From SG8-38 sp041576815 (lineage in GTDB: Bacteria; Myxococcota_A; Polyangia; Polyangiales; Houyiibacteriaceae): a stretch of DNA of 64,000 nucleotides. Each line of letters opens with the position of its first letter. Position 1 is the stretch's first letter. The position numbers and the translations under genes are program-made. The notes below the pieces were generated by a model, which was not told the DNA's origin, did not search any database, and worked only from the letters and a program-made list of their open reading frames with translations. Below, piece after piece: positions 51,004 to 59,370 of this stretch. Where the stretch lies: positions 24,638 to 88,637 of the forward strand of contig JBFGKE010000010.1 in NCBI GenBank assembly GCA_041576815.1, given 5' to 3'.

Positions 51004-51234
51004 GGGCGGCGGTTTAACATGGCCCCAAACCAGGGTCGAGTCGCACCAAGAAGATGCACCCCCGGAAAACAGCTCGGCACGGGCCTCCCGCAAGCCTCCC
51101 CTCGGCGCTCACGCCAAGTGGCGGTGGTCGGAGCCATGGCCACTTGGCACTCGCGACGCCGACTCCGCCCCATATCGCGATTTTTTTCGCCCCTCCGCAA
51201 GTCAACTGCGGATCTCGCCGCGCGGTGCGTGCGT
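51004..51234. repeat. guaB-guaA intergenic region with structured repeat (modules B and A)
   Basis: No gene is seen here. Module B (30 bases, 51055-51084, plus strand) begins TGCACCCCCGGAAAACAGCT and matches the minus strand at 25992-25963 with two differences. Module A (51104-51189) matches 25723-25806 at roughly 80-85 percent by eye. It contains an inverted repeat GCCAAGTGGC/GCCACTTGGC and ends CCCCATATCGCGATTTTTTT, whose inverse also occurs at 25675-25700. The position between two purine genes could affect guaA expression. No known purine riboswitch core was recognised. Confidence 0.7.
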
Positions 51235-52698
51235 CTACTGGCTGATGCGGTAGTTTGGCGCTTCTTTCGTCACCATGACGTCGTGCACGTGGCTTTCTTG
51301 GAGCCCTGCCGGGCTGATGCGGACGAACTTGGCGTTCTTTTGAAGCTCCGACACCGACGGGCACCCCGTGTAGCCCATGCCCGCGCGAAGTCCGCCCACC
51401 ATCTGATACACGACCGTCGAGAGCGGGCCGCGGTACGGCACTCGCCCTTCGATCCCCTCCGGCACCAGCTTGCCGACGTCGGACACATCTGACTGCGCGT
51501 AGCGGTCGGACGAGCCCTCGCGCATTGCACCCAGCGAGCCCATGCCGCGATAGGATTTGTACGTGCGCCCTTGGTATAGGACCAGCTCACCCGGCGCCTC
51601 GTCCGTTCCCGCAAAGAGCGAGCCGATCATCACGCTGTCCGCACCCGCCGCAATCGCCTTCACCGCATCACCCGAGTACTTCACGCCGCCATCAGCGATG
51701 ATCGGCACGCCGTGCTCCCGCCCCACGCGCGCGCAGTCCATGACGGCGGTCACCTGCGGAACCCCAATCCCGGCGACCACCCGCGTCGTGCAAATCGACC
51801 CCGGCCCCATGCCGACTTTCACCGCATCCGCGCCCGCGTCGATCAGCGCTTTCGTTCCGTCGGCAGTCGCGACGTTGCCTGCGACGACCTGGACCTCGGG
51901 ATAGGTTTCTTTGGTGTCCCGGACGGCATCGATGACGCCTTTGGTGTGGCCGTGAGCGGTGTCGATCACGAGCACATCCACACCGGCCTGCACCAGCGCA
52001 TCCGCTCGCTTGTCGCGTTCGGGCCCCACGCCGAGGGCCGCACCCACGCAGAGCCGCCCGAGCGAGTCCTTGATCGAATCCGGGTACCGGTCGGCCTGCA
52101 GCAAGTCCTTGATGGTGATGAGCCCGACGAGCTCGCCGCTCTCCCCGACCACGAGCAGCTTCTCGATGCGGTGCTTGTGCAGGAGCTCGCGTGCTTTGCT
52201 CTGCTCGACGCCTGGAGGCACCGTCACGAGCTCCTTCGTCATCAGCTGCGCTACCTTCTGATTCAGGTTCTGCTCGAACCGCACGTCCCGGCTGGTGAGG
52301 ATGCCGACCGGCTTGTCGCCCTCGACCACGGGAAGCCCCGAGATTTCATGTCGCCGCATGAGCTCGAGCGCATCATGCAGCGAGAGACCGGGGGCAATGG
52401 TGACGGGGTCGACGATCATCCCCGTCTCCGCACGCTTCACCTTGGTGACTTCGAGCGCCTGATGCTCGGAGCTCATGTTCTTGTGGAGAATTCCGATGCC
52501 ACCCTCGCGCGCCATCGTCACGGCCGTTCGCCACTCGGTCACCGTGTCCATCGCGCTCGAGACGAACGGAATCCGCAGCTCGAGCTCACGCGTGAATCGA
52601 GTCGAGACGTCAGCGTTTGCCGGCAGAAAATCGGCGTACCCCGGCAGGAGCAACACGTCGTCGAAGGTGAGTGCTTCCCGTAGGATGCTGTCGGTCAC
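51235..52698 (-). CDS. guaB: Inosine-5'-monophosphate dehydrogenase
   Basis: GuaB oxidises IMP to XMP, the rate-limiting step to guanine nucleotides. The 487-residue protein starts with LTFDDVLLLPGYADFLPA, carries two CBS domains in the middle (about 95-205, KPVGILTSRDVRF and ELVGLITIKDLLQ), and has the catalytic loop VGMGPGSICTTRVV with C303. Then follow IADGGVKYSGDAVKAIAAGAD, SLFAGTDEAPGE and the flap YRGMGSLGAM. It lies upstream of guaA in the same direction, as in most guaBA operons, but the gap is unusually large because of the repeat. Confidence 0.97.
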   Translation of the reverse strand: MTDSILREALTFDDVLLLPGYADFLPANADVSTRFTRELELRIPFVSSAMDTVTEWRTAVTMAREGGIGILHKNMSSEHQALEVTKVKRAETGMIVDPVTIAPGLSLHDALELMRRHEISGLPVVEGDKPVGILTSRDVRFEQNLNQKVAQLMTKELVTVPPGVEQSKARELLHKHRIEKLLVVGESGELVGLITIKDLLQADRYPDSIKDSLGRLCVGAALGVGPERDKRADALVQAGVDVLVIDTAHGHTKGVIDAVRDTKETYPEVQVVAGNVATADGTKALIDAGADAVKVGMGPGSICTTRVVAGIGVPQVTAVMDCARVGREHGVPIIADGGVKYSGDAVKAIAAGADSVMIGSLFAGTDEAPGELVLYQGRTYKSYRGMGSLGAMREGSSDRYAQSDVSDVGKLVPEGIEGRVPYRGPLSTVVYQMVGGLRAGMGYTGCPSVSELQKNAKFVRISPAGLQESHVHDVMVTKEAPNYRISQ

Positions 52699-52757
52699 CG
52701 GAACCTCCCAAGCGCCTGAAAAATTGGCGGCGAGTATAGCGCCCCGGTGACGGCACG

Positions 52758-53051
52758 CTAGTAGGCGCGCGGAAAGTCCCTGATATCCACCTGGTCGAGG
52801 GCAAACCGGATGAGGGCGCTCCGGCTGATCTTGCGATGGCCCCGCTTCTTGAGCTTCGCCACCATCTCGTCGAGCTGGGCCAGATCTTCTTTGTAGAGGG
52901 AAATACAGATCACATCGTAGTGGTCGGGCTTCTTTTTCGAGCGTGCGCGACCGCGTTTGTTTCCTTTTCCGTAGAAACGGTCGCGCAACACCGCGCTCAC
53001 TTCGTCCTGGTCCAAGACCTGTCGCACTCCTGCTCCTTCGCGTCGCTTCAT
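52758..53051 (-). CDS. Ribbon-helix-helix-like DNA-binding protein
   Basis: This 97-residue basic protein has the strand-helix-helix pattern of RHH regulators: DVICISLYKEDLAQLDEMVAKL, then a short loop KRGHRKISRS and a second helix ALIRFALDQV. An N-terminal arm is rich in Lys/Arg (KGNKRGRARSKKK) and could contact DNA. The gene starts eight bases after the parA stop, with GGGGGA ahead of the ATG. A ParA ATPase plus an RHH protein in this order is the arrangement of type Ib plasmid partition systems, although here it lies among chromosomal housekeeping genes. Tandem palindromes upstream of parA are candidate binding sites. Confidence 0.72.
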   Translation of the reverse strand: MKRREGAGVRQVLDQDEVSAVLRDRFYGKGNKRGRARSKKKPDHYDVICISLYKEDLAQLDEMVAKLKKRGHRKISRSALIRFALDQVDIRDFPRAY

Positions 53052-53059
53052 GTGTCCCC

Positions 53060-54139
53060 CTACGAAGCCGCTGAGGCCCGAGCCTGGACCGGCACCGGCT
53101 GCCTCGCCTCCACCACTTCGGTCAATCGCTGAACCAAACGCATGTAGTCCTCGGCGCCGTGGCTCTTCGGCGCATACTCGAAAATCGTCTGTTTGGCGCT
53201 CGGCGCCTCACGGAGCTTCGTGTTGATTCGAATTGGATCGTAGCAACGCGCCTCGAAGTTCTGCCGAAGCGTGAGAATCGCCTCCCGCGAAATTCGGTTC
53301 CGCACGTCGAAGAAGGTCGGCAGCACGCCGAGCAGCTGAACGTCGTGCTGCAAGAGCTCCCGAACGCTCTTGATCGTTCGCAGCACCTGCTTGACGCCGA
53401 CCAGCGAAAGGTAGTCGCAGGCGACGGGTACGATGACGCTGTCCGCGTAGACCATGGCGTTTTGGTTCATCAAGGAGAGCGCGGGCGCACAGTCGATTAC
53501 GACGGTGTCGTAGTCTCGGCAGGCATCCCCGAGCCGCTCCCGCATGATGCGGTCCCGGTTCGGTCGCTCCGCCAAAAAGAGCTCGGCCGCCGCCAGCGAC
53601 TCGTTCGACGTCAACACCTCTAGGCCTTCTCGGACGGGAACGGCGACCTCGGATGCGTCCGCGCCGTTGACGAGCACATGGTAGAGCGTGCGCTGCCCCG
53701 CGATGCCGAGCGACGCCCCTACGTTGCCTTGCCCGTCCGCATCGATCAGGAGCACACGCCTTCCAGATTCGGCAAGGCCCGCGGCCAGGTTGACCGACGT
53801 CGTGGTCTTGCCCGTGCCGCCCTTGTGATTGAAGACTGCAATGCGCTTCGGCGCAGCGCGAAGCGGGCCGACCTCGCTCGAACGGTGGCGGCCGCGCTCT
53901 CTGCAGGCCGTCGAGCAGAAGTAGGCGCGACGCCCGTCGCTCACGCTCATCTGATAGGGAAACTCGATCTCGAAGGTCGCGCCGCAGATGTCGCAGGCGT
54001 GCACGCCATCGGCCCCCAGCAGGAGCCTCTGCTGGCACGCCGTCGAGCAGATGTAGATGTACTGCCCGTTTTCTTCGCGGACCTGGTAGCGAAACCTGGT
54101 CTCGAAGCGCTTCTCACAGACCTGACACGTCGATTGCAT
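53060..54139 (-). CDS. ParA-family ATPase with two N-terminal zinc fingers
   Basis: This 359-residue protein has two tandem N-terminal zinc-finger-like repeats with identical spacing: C5-x2-C8-x22-C31-x3-C35 and C49-x2-C52-x22-C75-x3-C79 (both with a YxCSTAC second half, close to TRASH/MYM fingers). A ParA ATPase follows: deviant Walker A FNHKGGTGKTTTSVNLAAGL (103-122), VLLIDADGQGNVGASLG, VVIDCAPALSLMNQNA and VPVACDYLSLVGVKQVLRTI. Such ATPases position plasmids, chromosomes or protein clusters by gradients on the nucleoid. The fingers probably recruit a partner or DNA. An AAGGAG ribosome site precedes the ATG, and the ribbon-helix-helix gene follows. Confidence 0.9.
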   Translation of the reverse strand: MQSTCQVCEKRFETRFRYQVREENGQYIYICSTACQQRLLLGADGVHACDICGATFEIEFPYQMSVSDGRRAYFCSTACRERGRHRSSEVGPLRAAPKRIAVFNHKGGTGKTTTSVNLAAGLAESGRRVLLIDADGQGNVGASLGIAGQRTLYHVLVNGADASEVAVPVREGLEVLTSNESLAAAELFLAERPNRDRIMRERLGDACRDYDTVVIDCAPALSLMNQNAMVYADSVIVPVACDYLSLVGVKQVLRTIKSVRELLQHDVQLLGVLPTFFDVRNRISREAILTLRQNFEARCYDPIRINTKLREAPSAKQTIFEYAPKSHGAEDYMRLVQRLTEVVEARQPVPVQARASAAS

Positions 54140-54159
54140 CCCGACTCCTTCGAGTTATC

Positions 54160-54206
54160 GAAGTACTTCACGAAGCACTTCAACCAGAGCGGGCCCGCTG
54201 GGTCAA
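54160..54206 (-). promoter_or_regulatory. Tandem palindromes in the parA promoter region
   Basis: GAAGTACTTC (54160-54169, perfect palindrome) and GAAGCACTTC (54172-54181, near-perfect) are repeated with a 12-base period, 21-42 bases upstream of the parA ATG. Farther up is the perfect 12-base palindrome AGCGGGCCCGCT (54188-54199), and then TTGACC read on the minus strand (54206-54201). Closely spaced short palindromes are typical operators for ribbon-helix-helix dimers, and such a protein is encoded just downstream of parA. Binding by that protein is inference. Confidence 0.55.
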
Positions 54207-54229
54207 AAAACCGGTCGACGTTCGCGACA

Positions 54230-56137
54230 CTACACGTCGAGCTCGAGCGCCTCGGCCTGCGGCGCCCGTTCCATGATGAACTCGAACCGGGCCGATGGAT
54301 CCTTCCCCATCAGCTCGCTGAAAACCCGGTCGGCCTCGAGCTCGCCGTCGACGGTCACGCGTAGCGCTCGGCGCCGCGTTTTGTCCAACGTCGTCTCGCG
54401 CAGCTCGTCCGCGGTCATCTCACCGAGACCCTTGAAGCGGCTGATCTCCACTTTTGCGTTCCCCGGGGCGTCGGCGATGATGCGGTCGCGCTCCTCGTCG
54501 TCCAGCGCCCAGTGCACCTGCTTGCCGATATCGAGGCGATAGAGCGGCGGTTGCGCGAGGAACACGTGGCCTGCCCTCACGAGCCCGGGCAGCATGCGAA
54601 AGAAGAACGTGAGGAGCAGCGTCGCGATGTGGTGCCCGTCGCTGTCGGCATCCATCAGCAGGAAGACCCGCCCGTACCGAAGCTTCGAGATGTCGAAGTC
54701 CTTGCCGATGCCGCATCCGAGCGCGCTGACGATGTCCTGCAGCTCGCGATTGCCGAGAATCTGCGCCTGGGACGCGCGCTCCGCGTTGAGGACTTTCCCG
54801 CGAAGGGGAAGGATCGCCTGCGTCTTTCGATCCCGTCCCTGCTTTGCGTTCCCGCCGGCGCTGTCCCCCTCCACCAGGAAGAGCTCGCTCTCGTCCGGGT
54901 TGGTGCTGGAGCAGTCGGCGAGCTTACCGGGCAGATTCAACCGGTGGCTGACCGCCGTCTTGCGGGACACCTGCTGGCTCGCGGCTCGGCTTGCGGCCCG
55001 CGCGCGCGCCGAAATGATCACGCGCGCGACGATCGACTCGGCCGTCGTCTTGTTGTTCAGCAGCCACTGCTCGAAGGCGGTGCGGACCGACGTCTCGATC
55101 TGCGCCGTGATCTCCGGATTGTTGAGCCGGTCTTTGGTTTGACCCTGGAACTGCGGCTCCTCGACGTAGACGCTCACCAGCGCGACGAGCCCTTCCCGAA
55201 TGTCGTCCGCGCTGACCTTCACGCCCTTGGGCGTGAGCTTGTGCGTGTCCATGTGGCCGCGAATCGCCTTGGCGAGCCCCTGCTTGAAACCGTTTTCGTG
55301 GGTACCCCCCGACGCCGTCGGTATCCCGTTCGCATAGGACCGGATCGTCTCGTCCGTGGCCTCGGTCCACCGTAGCGCGACTTCGAACCGCGGATCCTCG
55401 TCGTGCTCGATCGTAAACGCGTCCTTGTGCACGGAAGGCTTTCCGCCCTCGGCGACCAGCTTCTCGAGAAAGTCGACGATGCCGCCCGGATGCTCGAACT
55501 CCTGGCGGTCGCCGGTCTTCTCGTCGACGAAGAGGATCTTCAGGCCGCGATGAAGATAGGTCTTGGCTTCCAGACGGTCCGCGACCCGCTTCGAATCGAA
55601 CGCGAGGCGCTTTCCAAACACCTCGACGTCGGGCCGAAAATGGATCGAGGTGCCGCGCTTGCTCGTCTTGCCGCCGCGCTTGAGCTTCACCGTCGCCTTG
55701 CCGCGCTTGTACTTCTGGGAATACGTCTTACCGCCCCGCCACACGGTGGCGGTCAGCTCGGACGAGAGCGCATTGACGACCGACGACCCGACGCCGTGGA
55801 GCCCTCCCGCCACCTGGTAGCTTTTCCCCTCGAACTTCCCGCCGGCGTGCAGGGTCGTCAGGATGAGCTCGAGCGCCGACTTCTTGAACTTGGGATGCGT
55901 GTCGATGGGAATCCCGCGCCCGTTGTCGGTCACGGTGGCACCGCGATGGTCCTCGTCGAGCACGACCTCGATGCGCGACGCGTACCCGTTGATCGCCTCG
56001 TCCACACTGTTGTCCAAGACCTCCCAGAGCAAGTGATGATAGCCGTGGCCGTCAGTCCCGCCGATGTACATCGCGGGCCGCTTGCGAACGGGCTCCAGCC
56101 CCTCGAGCACATCGATGTCTTTGGCGGTGTAGGCCAC
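54230..56137 (-). CDS. parE: Type IIA topoisomerase subunit B (ParE)
   Basis: This 635-residue ATPase subunit has the GHKL motifs LDNSVDEAINGYA, VTDNGRGIPID, and GGLHGVGSSVVNALS. The transducer has QTKDRLNNPE, and the TOPRIM domain has LVEGDSAGG and RVFLLMDADSDGHHI. It ends at the standard FIMERAPQAEALELDV without the extra insert of some GyrB proteins. Because the gene directly upstream encodes a ParC-like subunit and a true gyrA with a GyrA box is elsewhere, topoisomerase IV (decatenation) is the best call. The start GTG shares a base with the parC stop (TAGTG) and has a GGAGGAG ribosome site. Confidence 0.92.
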   Translation of the reverse strand: MAYTAKDIDVLEGLEPVRKRPAMYIGGTDGHGYHHLLWEVLDNSVDEAINGYASRIEVVLDEDHRGATVTDNGRGIPIDTHPKFKKSALELILTTLHAGGKFEGKSYQVAGGLHGVGSSVVNALSSELTATVWRGGKTYSQKYKRGKATVKLKRGGKTSKRGTSIHFRPDVEVFGKRLAFDSKRVADRLEAKTYLHRGLKILFVDEKTGDRQEFEHPGGIVDFLEKLVAEGGKPSVHKDAFTIEHDEDPRFEVALRWTEATDETIRSYANGIPTASGGTHENGFKQGLAKAIRGHMDTHKLTPKGVKVSADDIREGLVALVSVYVEEPQFQGQTKDRLNNPEITAQIETSVRTAFEQWLLNNKTTAESIVARVIISARARAASRAASQQVSRKTAVSHRLNLPGKLADCSSTNPDESELFLVEGDSAGGNAKQGRDRKTQAILPLRGKVLNAERASQAQILGNRELQDIVSALGCGIGKDFDISKLRYGRVFLLMDADSDGHHIATLLLTFFFRMLPGLVRAGHVFLAQPPLYRLDIGKQVHWALDDEERDRIIADAPGNAKVEISRFKGLGEMTADELRETTLDKTRRRALRVTVDGELEADRVFSELMGKDPSARFEFIMERAPQAEALELDV

Positions 56138-58491
56138 TACTCCTCCGGAAAGATCGGGATTTCGGGTTCTTGGTAGACTTCGCCCTCGACGGCGCCGCGC
56201 GTGAAGAGCTGAAAGCCCTTCCCTCCCCGCGAAACGATCTCGTACTTGCGAAGCGTGATGCGATACTCGCTGCCGCCTTCACGCTTGGCGATCAGCACAT
56301 CGTCGTCGTAGGAGAGCACACGGGCAGCCAGCACCTCGTCGCCCTTCTGAAGCTTGATCAGCATCACTCCGCGCCCCGCACCCGCCAGGAGCGACACGTC
56401 CTCCGCCTCGCAGACGAGCGCTCGACGCTGCTTGGTCACGCACGCCACGCAGTCTTCCTCGAATACCGGCGCCACGTAGATCACCTCGTCCCCCTGCTTG
56501 GGCCGCGTGAACTTCCGACCGGACCGCGTGGACGGCTCCCGATGACCCCGCAAGGAGAACCGGAGCGCAAGCCCACCCCGCGTCACCGCGATGGCGTAGG
56601 GCGGCTCGGGCTCGTCCGACTCGTCGTCGGGCTCCGGGACGTCCAAGAACCGGGGGTCGAATCCCATGGCTCCGACGATCCGCTCTCCGTCATCCATCTT
56701 GAACATGGTCTGGAGCGGCGTTCCGTGTCCCGTCGTCGCCGGGATGTCGACGATACGGGTCACGTAGCAAACCCCATGGCTGCTGAAGAACGCCACCGTG
56801 CTCTTGGTCGACCCGGCCAGCACCGCGAGCACGCGGTCGCCCTTCCGTGTTCGCGTCGACGCCACGTCCTTGACGCGCTGCTGGCGCTTCACCCAGCCCT
56901 GCTCGGTCACCACTACCATCGCATCCTCGTCGACGATGAAGGCTTCAGCGTCGAACTCGGGCTCGTCGAGCTTGGCCGTGATCTTGGTGCGGCGCGGATC
57001 GGCATAGCTCGACGCCAGCTCTTGAAGCTCGGCACGGACGAGCTTCCACCGCGCTGCCGGGCTCTTCAGCAGCTTCTGCACGCGCCGCGCTTCCTTCTGT
57101 TTCTGCTCGAGCTCGCTTCGAATCTCGAGGATCTGAAGCTTTGCCAGCCGGTAGAGCTTCAGCTCGAGAATCGCGTCTGCCTGAAGATCATCGAGCGCGA
57201 ATCGCTTCATCAGCTTGGCTGCGGCGTCCTGCTTGCCCTCCGAGCGGCGAATGATGCGAATCGCCTCGTCGAGCGCATCGAAAATCGTGACGAAGCCTTC
57301 GAGGATGTGGATCCGGTTGAGCAGCTGCTCGAGCTCGAATTCGAGCCGCTTGGTGACCACTTCCATTCGGAAGTCGAGGAAGTGCCGGAGGATGGCCTTG
57401 AGCCCGATGCGCTGCGGGGCAGCGACCTCGGGGTTGGCGGTGGGCACCAGACACGTCAGGTTGACCTGCACGTTGGTTTGAAGCGGGGTGTGCTTGTAGA
57501 GGTACGCCAGGATGAGCTGCTCGTCGGCGCCCTTCTTCATCTCGCACACGATGCGGCAGTCGTCGGTGCTCTCGTCACGGACGTCCGTCAGCCCGGGCAG
57601 CTTCTTCGCGATGATCACCTCGGCGATCTTCTCGACGACCGCTCGGCGCTCCACCGAATAGGGGATCGACTGAATCACGATCACGGGATTGCCGCCCCGC
57701 GGCTTCTCGGTTTTCCACTGCCCGCGAAGCTTGAGCGAGCCCTGACCGTTCTCGTAGGCCGCCGCGAGCTCGGCCTTGCTGCTGATCAGCTCACCCCCCG
57801 TCGGGAAGTCCGGCCCCTTCACGAACTTCATCAACTGCTTGGTCGTCATGTCCTGATCGATCAGCGCCACGCAGGCCTGAATGACCTCGCTCAAATTGTG
57901 AGGTGGAATCGAGGTTGCCATCCCAACTGCAATGCCCTGCGAGCCATTTACGAGCAGGTTGGGGAAGCGCGCGGGGAGCACCACCGGCTCGAACATCCGT
58001 CCGTCGTAGTTGGGGCGGAACGCAACCGTCTTCTTGGCGAGCTCTGCAAGGAGCTCGTCGGCCAGCTTGTGGAGCCTGGCCTCGGTGTACCGCATGGCCG
58101 CGGCCGAGTCGCCGTCCGGGGAGCCGAAGTTCCCGCGGCCGTCGACGAGGGGCTCCCGCATCGTGAACGGTTGGGCCATTCGCACCAGCGCGTCGTAGAT
58201 GGCGGTATCGCCATGGGGGTGAAACTTACCCATGACGTCGCCGACGATGGCCGCGGACTTCCGATGCTTCGCGTCGCTCCGGAGCCGGAGCTCGTTGTAC
58301 ATCGTGTAGAGGATGCGGCGCTGAACCGGCTTCAACCCATCGCGGACGTCCGGAAGAGCTCGCGACGTGATGACGCTCAGGGCGTAGTTGAGATACCGGC
58401 GCTGGGCCTCGACGACGAGCGAGGCGTCTTCGATGCTGTCCATCGGGAGCTCGATCTGCGGTGCCCCCTTTTTCTTCCGCCGCCGCGCCAT
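56137..58491 (-). CDS. parC: DNA topoisomerase IV subunit A
   Basis: This 784-residue cleavage subunit has RALPDVRDGLKPVQRRILY, the quinolone-pocket helix KFHPHGDTAIYDALVRMAQ, and the catalytic tyrosine Y135 in AAMRYTEARL. The C-terminal part (from about residue 520) is a beta-pinwheel-like domain (VVVTEQGWVKRQQRVKDV) but I see no QGRGGKG GyrA box, which supports ParC rather than a second GyrA. The initial segment RRRKKKGAPQIELPMDSIED is basic, as in many topoisomerase IV enzymes. parC comes first and parE second in this two-gene operon. Confidence 0.93.
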   Translation of the reverse strand: MARRRKKKGAPQIELPMDSIEDASLVVEAQRRYLNYALSVITSRALPDVRDGLKPVQRRILYTMYNELRLRSDAKHRKSAAIVGDVMGKFHPHGDTAIYDALVRMAQPFTMREPLVDGRGNFGSPDGDSAAAMRYTEARLHKLADELLAELAKKTVAFRPNYDGRMFEPVVLPARFPNLLVNGSQGIAVGMATSIPPHNLSEVIQACVALIDQDMTTKQLMKFVKGPDFPTGGELISSKAELAAAYENGQGSLKLRGQWKTEKPRGGNPVIVIQSIPYSVERRAVVEKIAEVIIAKKLPGLTDVRDESTDDCRIVCEMKKGADEQLILAYLYKHTPLQTNVQVNLTCLVPTANPEVAAPQRIGLKAILRHFLDFRMEVVTKRLEFELEQLLNRIHILEGFVTIFDALDEAIRIIRRSEGKQDAAAKLMKRFALDDLQADAILELKLYRLAKLQILEIRSELEQKQKEARRVQKLLKSPAARWKLVRAELQELASSYADPRRTKITAKLDEPEFDAEAFIVDEDAMVVVTEQGWVKRQQRVKDVASTRTRKGDRVLAVLAGSTKSTVAFFSSHGVCYVTRIVDIPATTGHGTPLQTMFKMDDGERIVGAMGFDPRFLDVPEPDDESDEPEPPYAIAVTRGGLALRFSLRGHREPSTRSGRKFTRPKQGDEVIYVAPVFEEDCVACVTKQRRALVCEAEDVSLLAGAGRGVMLIKLQKGDEVLAARVLSYDDDVLIAKREGGSEYRITLRKYEIVSRGGKGFQLFTRGAVEGEVYQEPEIPIFPEE

Positions 58492-58563
58492 CCTAAGCCT
58501 CTCGCATGTAGCAGCCTCGGAAAAGCCGGGGCAACTAAAGGTTCCGCCAAACCTCGAACCGGG

Positions 58564-59370
58564 CTAAGGTTTTCGGTCGACGCGCCAGAGATGATTGACA
58601 GGCACGGCACCTTTTCCGACCGGAAAAGCATGCGCGAGCGCGTCGGTGAGCCATGCCTTCGCCCCGCGCACGGCCGACACCAGTTCGTCGCCGTGCGCGA
58701 GCCGGGCCGCGATCGCGGCCGAGAGGGCACAGCCCGTCCCGTGGAACTCTCCGTCGACGACCCGGTTCGCAGCGAGCCGGGCGACGCCGCCGTCGTACCT
58801 CAAGAGGTCGGTAGCTTGGTCGGGCCCTTGGAGGTGGCCCCCCTTGATCAGCACGGCCCGGGCGCCTAGCGCCACGATGCGTTGCGCGGCTTCGTCGGCA
58901 TCGTCCAGCGAGCGAATGGCGACTTCGGCCAAGAGCGACGCCTCTTCGACGTTGGGCGTCACCAGCTCGGCACGGGGAATGACCGTCGTTTTGTAGGCCT
59001 CGACGATGCTGCCTCGGGCGATCGGCTGGCCCCGGCTCGGCAGCCACACGGGATCGACCACCCACGGAAACCGCGTCTCCTCCATGATCGAGCCCAGCAC
59101 GGCCGCGACCGCCGGCGACCCGAGCGCCCCGGTCTTGGCGGCAGCCGGCGTCATGTCCTCGAGCACGCACCGAAGCTGCGCGGCCACCGAATCTCCCGAC
59201 AGAAGCTCGACGCCCGCAACCCCCCCGGTGCTTTGTACCGTCAGCAGCGTGGGCACCGCCGCACCGTATCCCCCGTGCTGGTGGATCGTCTTCAGATCGG
59301 CCTGAAGCCCGGCGCCGCCAGACGGGTCGGAGCCCGCCACCGTTAGGACGATCGGGGGCGCGTCGATCAT
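58564..59370 (-). CDS. thiD: Hydroxymethylpyrimidine/phosphomethylpyrimidine kinase
   Basis: ThiD phosphorylates HMP and HMP-P for thiamine synthesis. The ribokinase-fold protein starts with VLTVAGSDPSGGAGLQADLKT and has MTPAAAKTGALG, WVVDPVWLPSRGQPI, NVEEASLLAEV, VLIKGGH and the anion-hole motif EFHGTGCALSAAIAARLA, all typical of ThiD. The ATG at 59370 overlaps the ppk2 stop (ATGA), so longer frames are wrong. No other thi gene and no TPP riboswitch was recognised nearby, so salvage or an incomplete local set is likely. Its length is 268 residues. Confidence 0.94.
   Translation of the reverse strand: MIDAPPIVLTVAGSDPSGGAGLQADLKTIHQHGGYGAAVPTLLTVQSTGGVAGVELLSGDSVAAQLRCVLEDMTPAAAKTGALGSPAVAAVLGSIMEETRFPWVVDPVWLPSRGQPIARGSIVEAYKTTVIPRAELVTPNVEEASLLAEVAIRSLDDADEAAQRIVALGARAVLIKGGHLQGPDQATDLLRYDGGVARLAANRVVDGEFHGTGCALSAAIAARLAHGDELVSAVRGAKAWLTDALAHAFPVGKGAVPVNHLWRVDRKP

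Noticed and set aside
51004..51234. Possible purine riboswitch before guaA
   Set aside because: The region is structured but I could not find the conserved core of guanine, PRPP or ppGpp riboswitches. Its sequence is instead shared with a non-purine gap at 25.7 kb.
54230..56137. GyrB instead of ParE
   Set aside because: The gene is coupled to a parC without a GyrA box, while a separate gyrA with a GyrA box exists. ParE fits better, though single-gene phylogeny would settle it.
56170..58869. 899-residue open frame on the plus strand
   Set aside because: It is antisense to parC and the start of thiD. Composition is arginine/leucine/histidine-rich shadow coding and no motif is seen.
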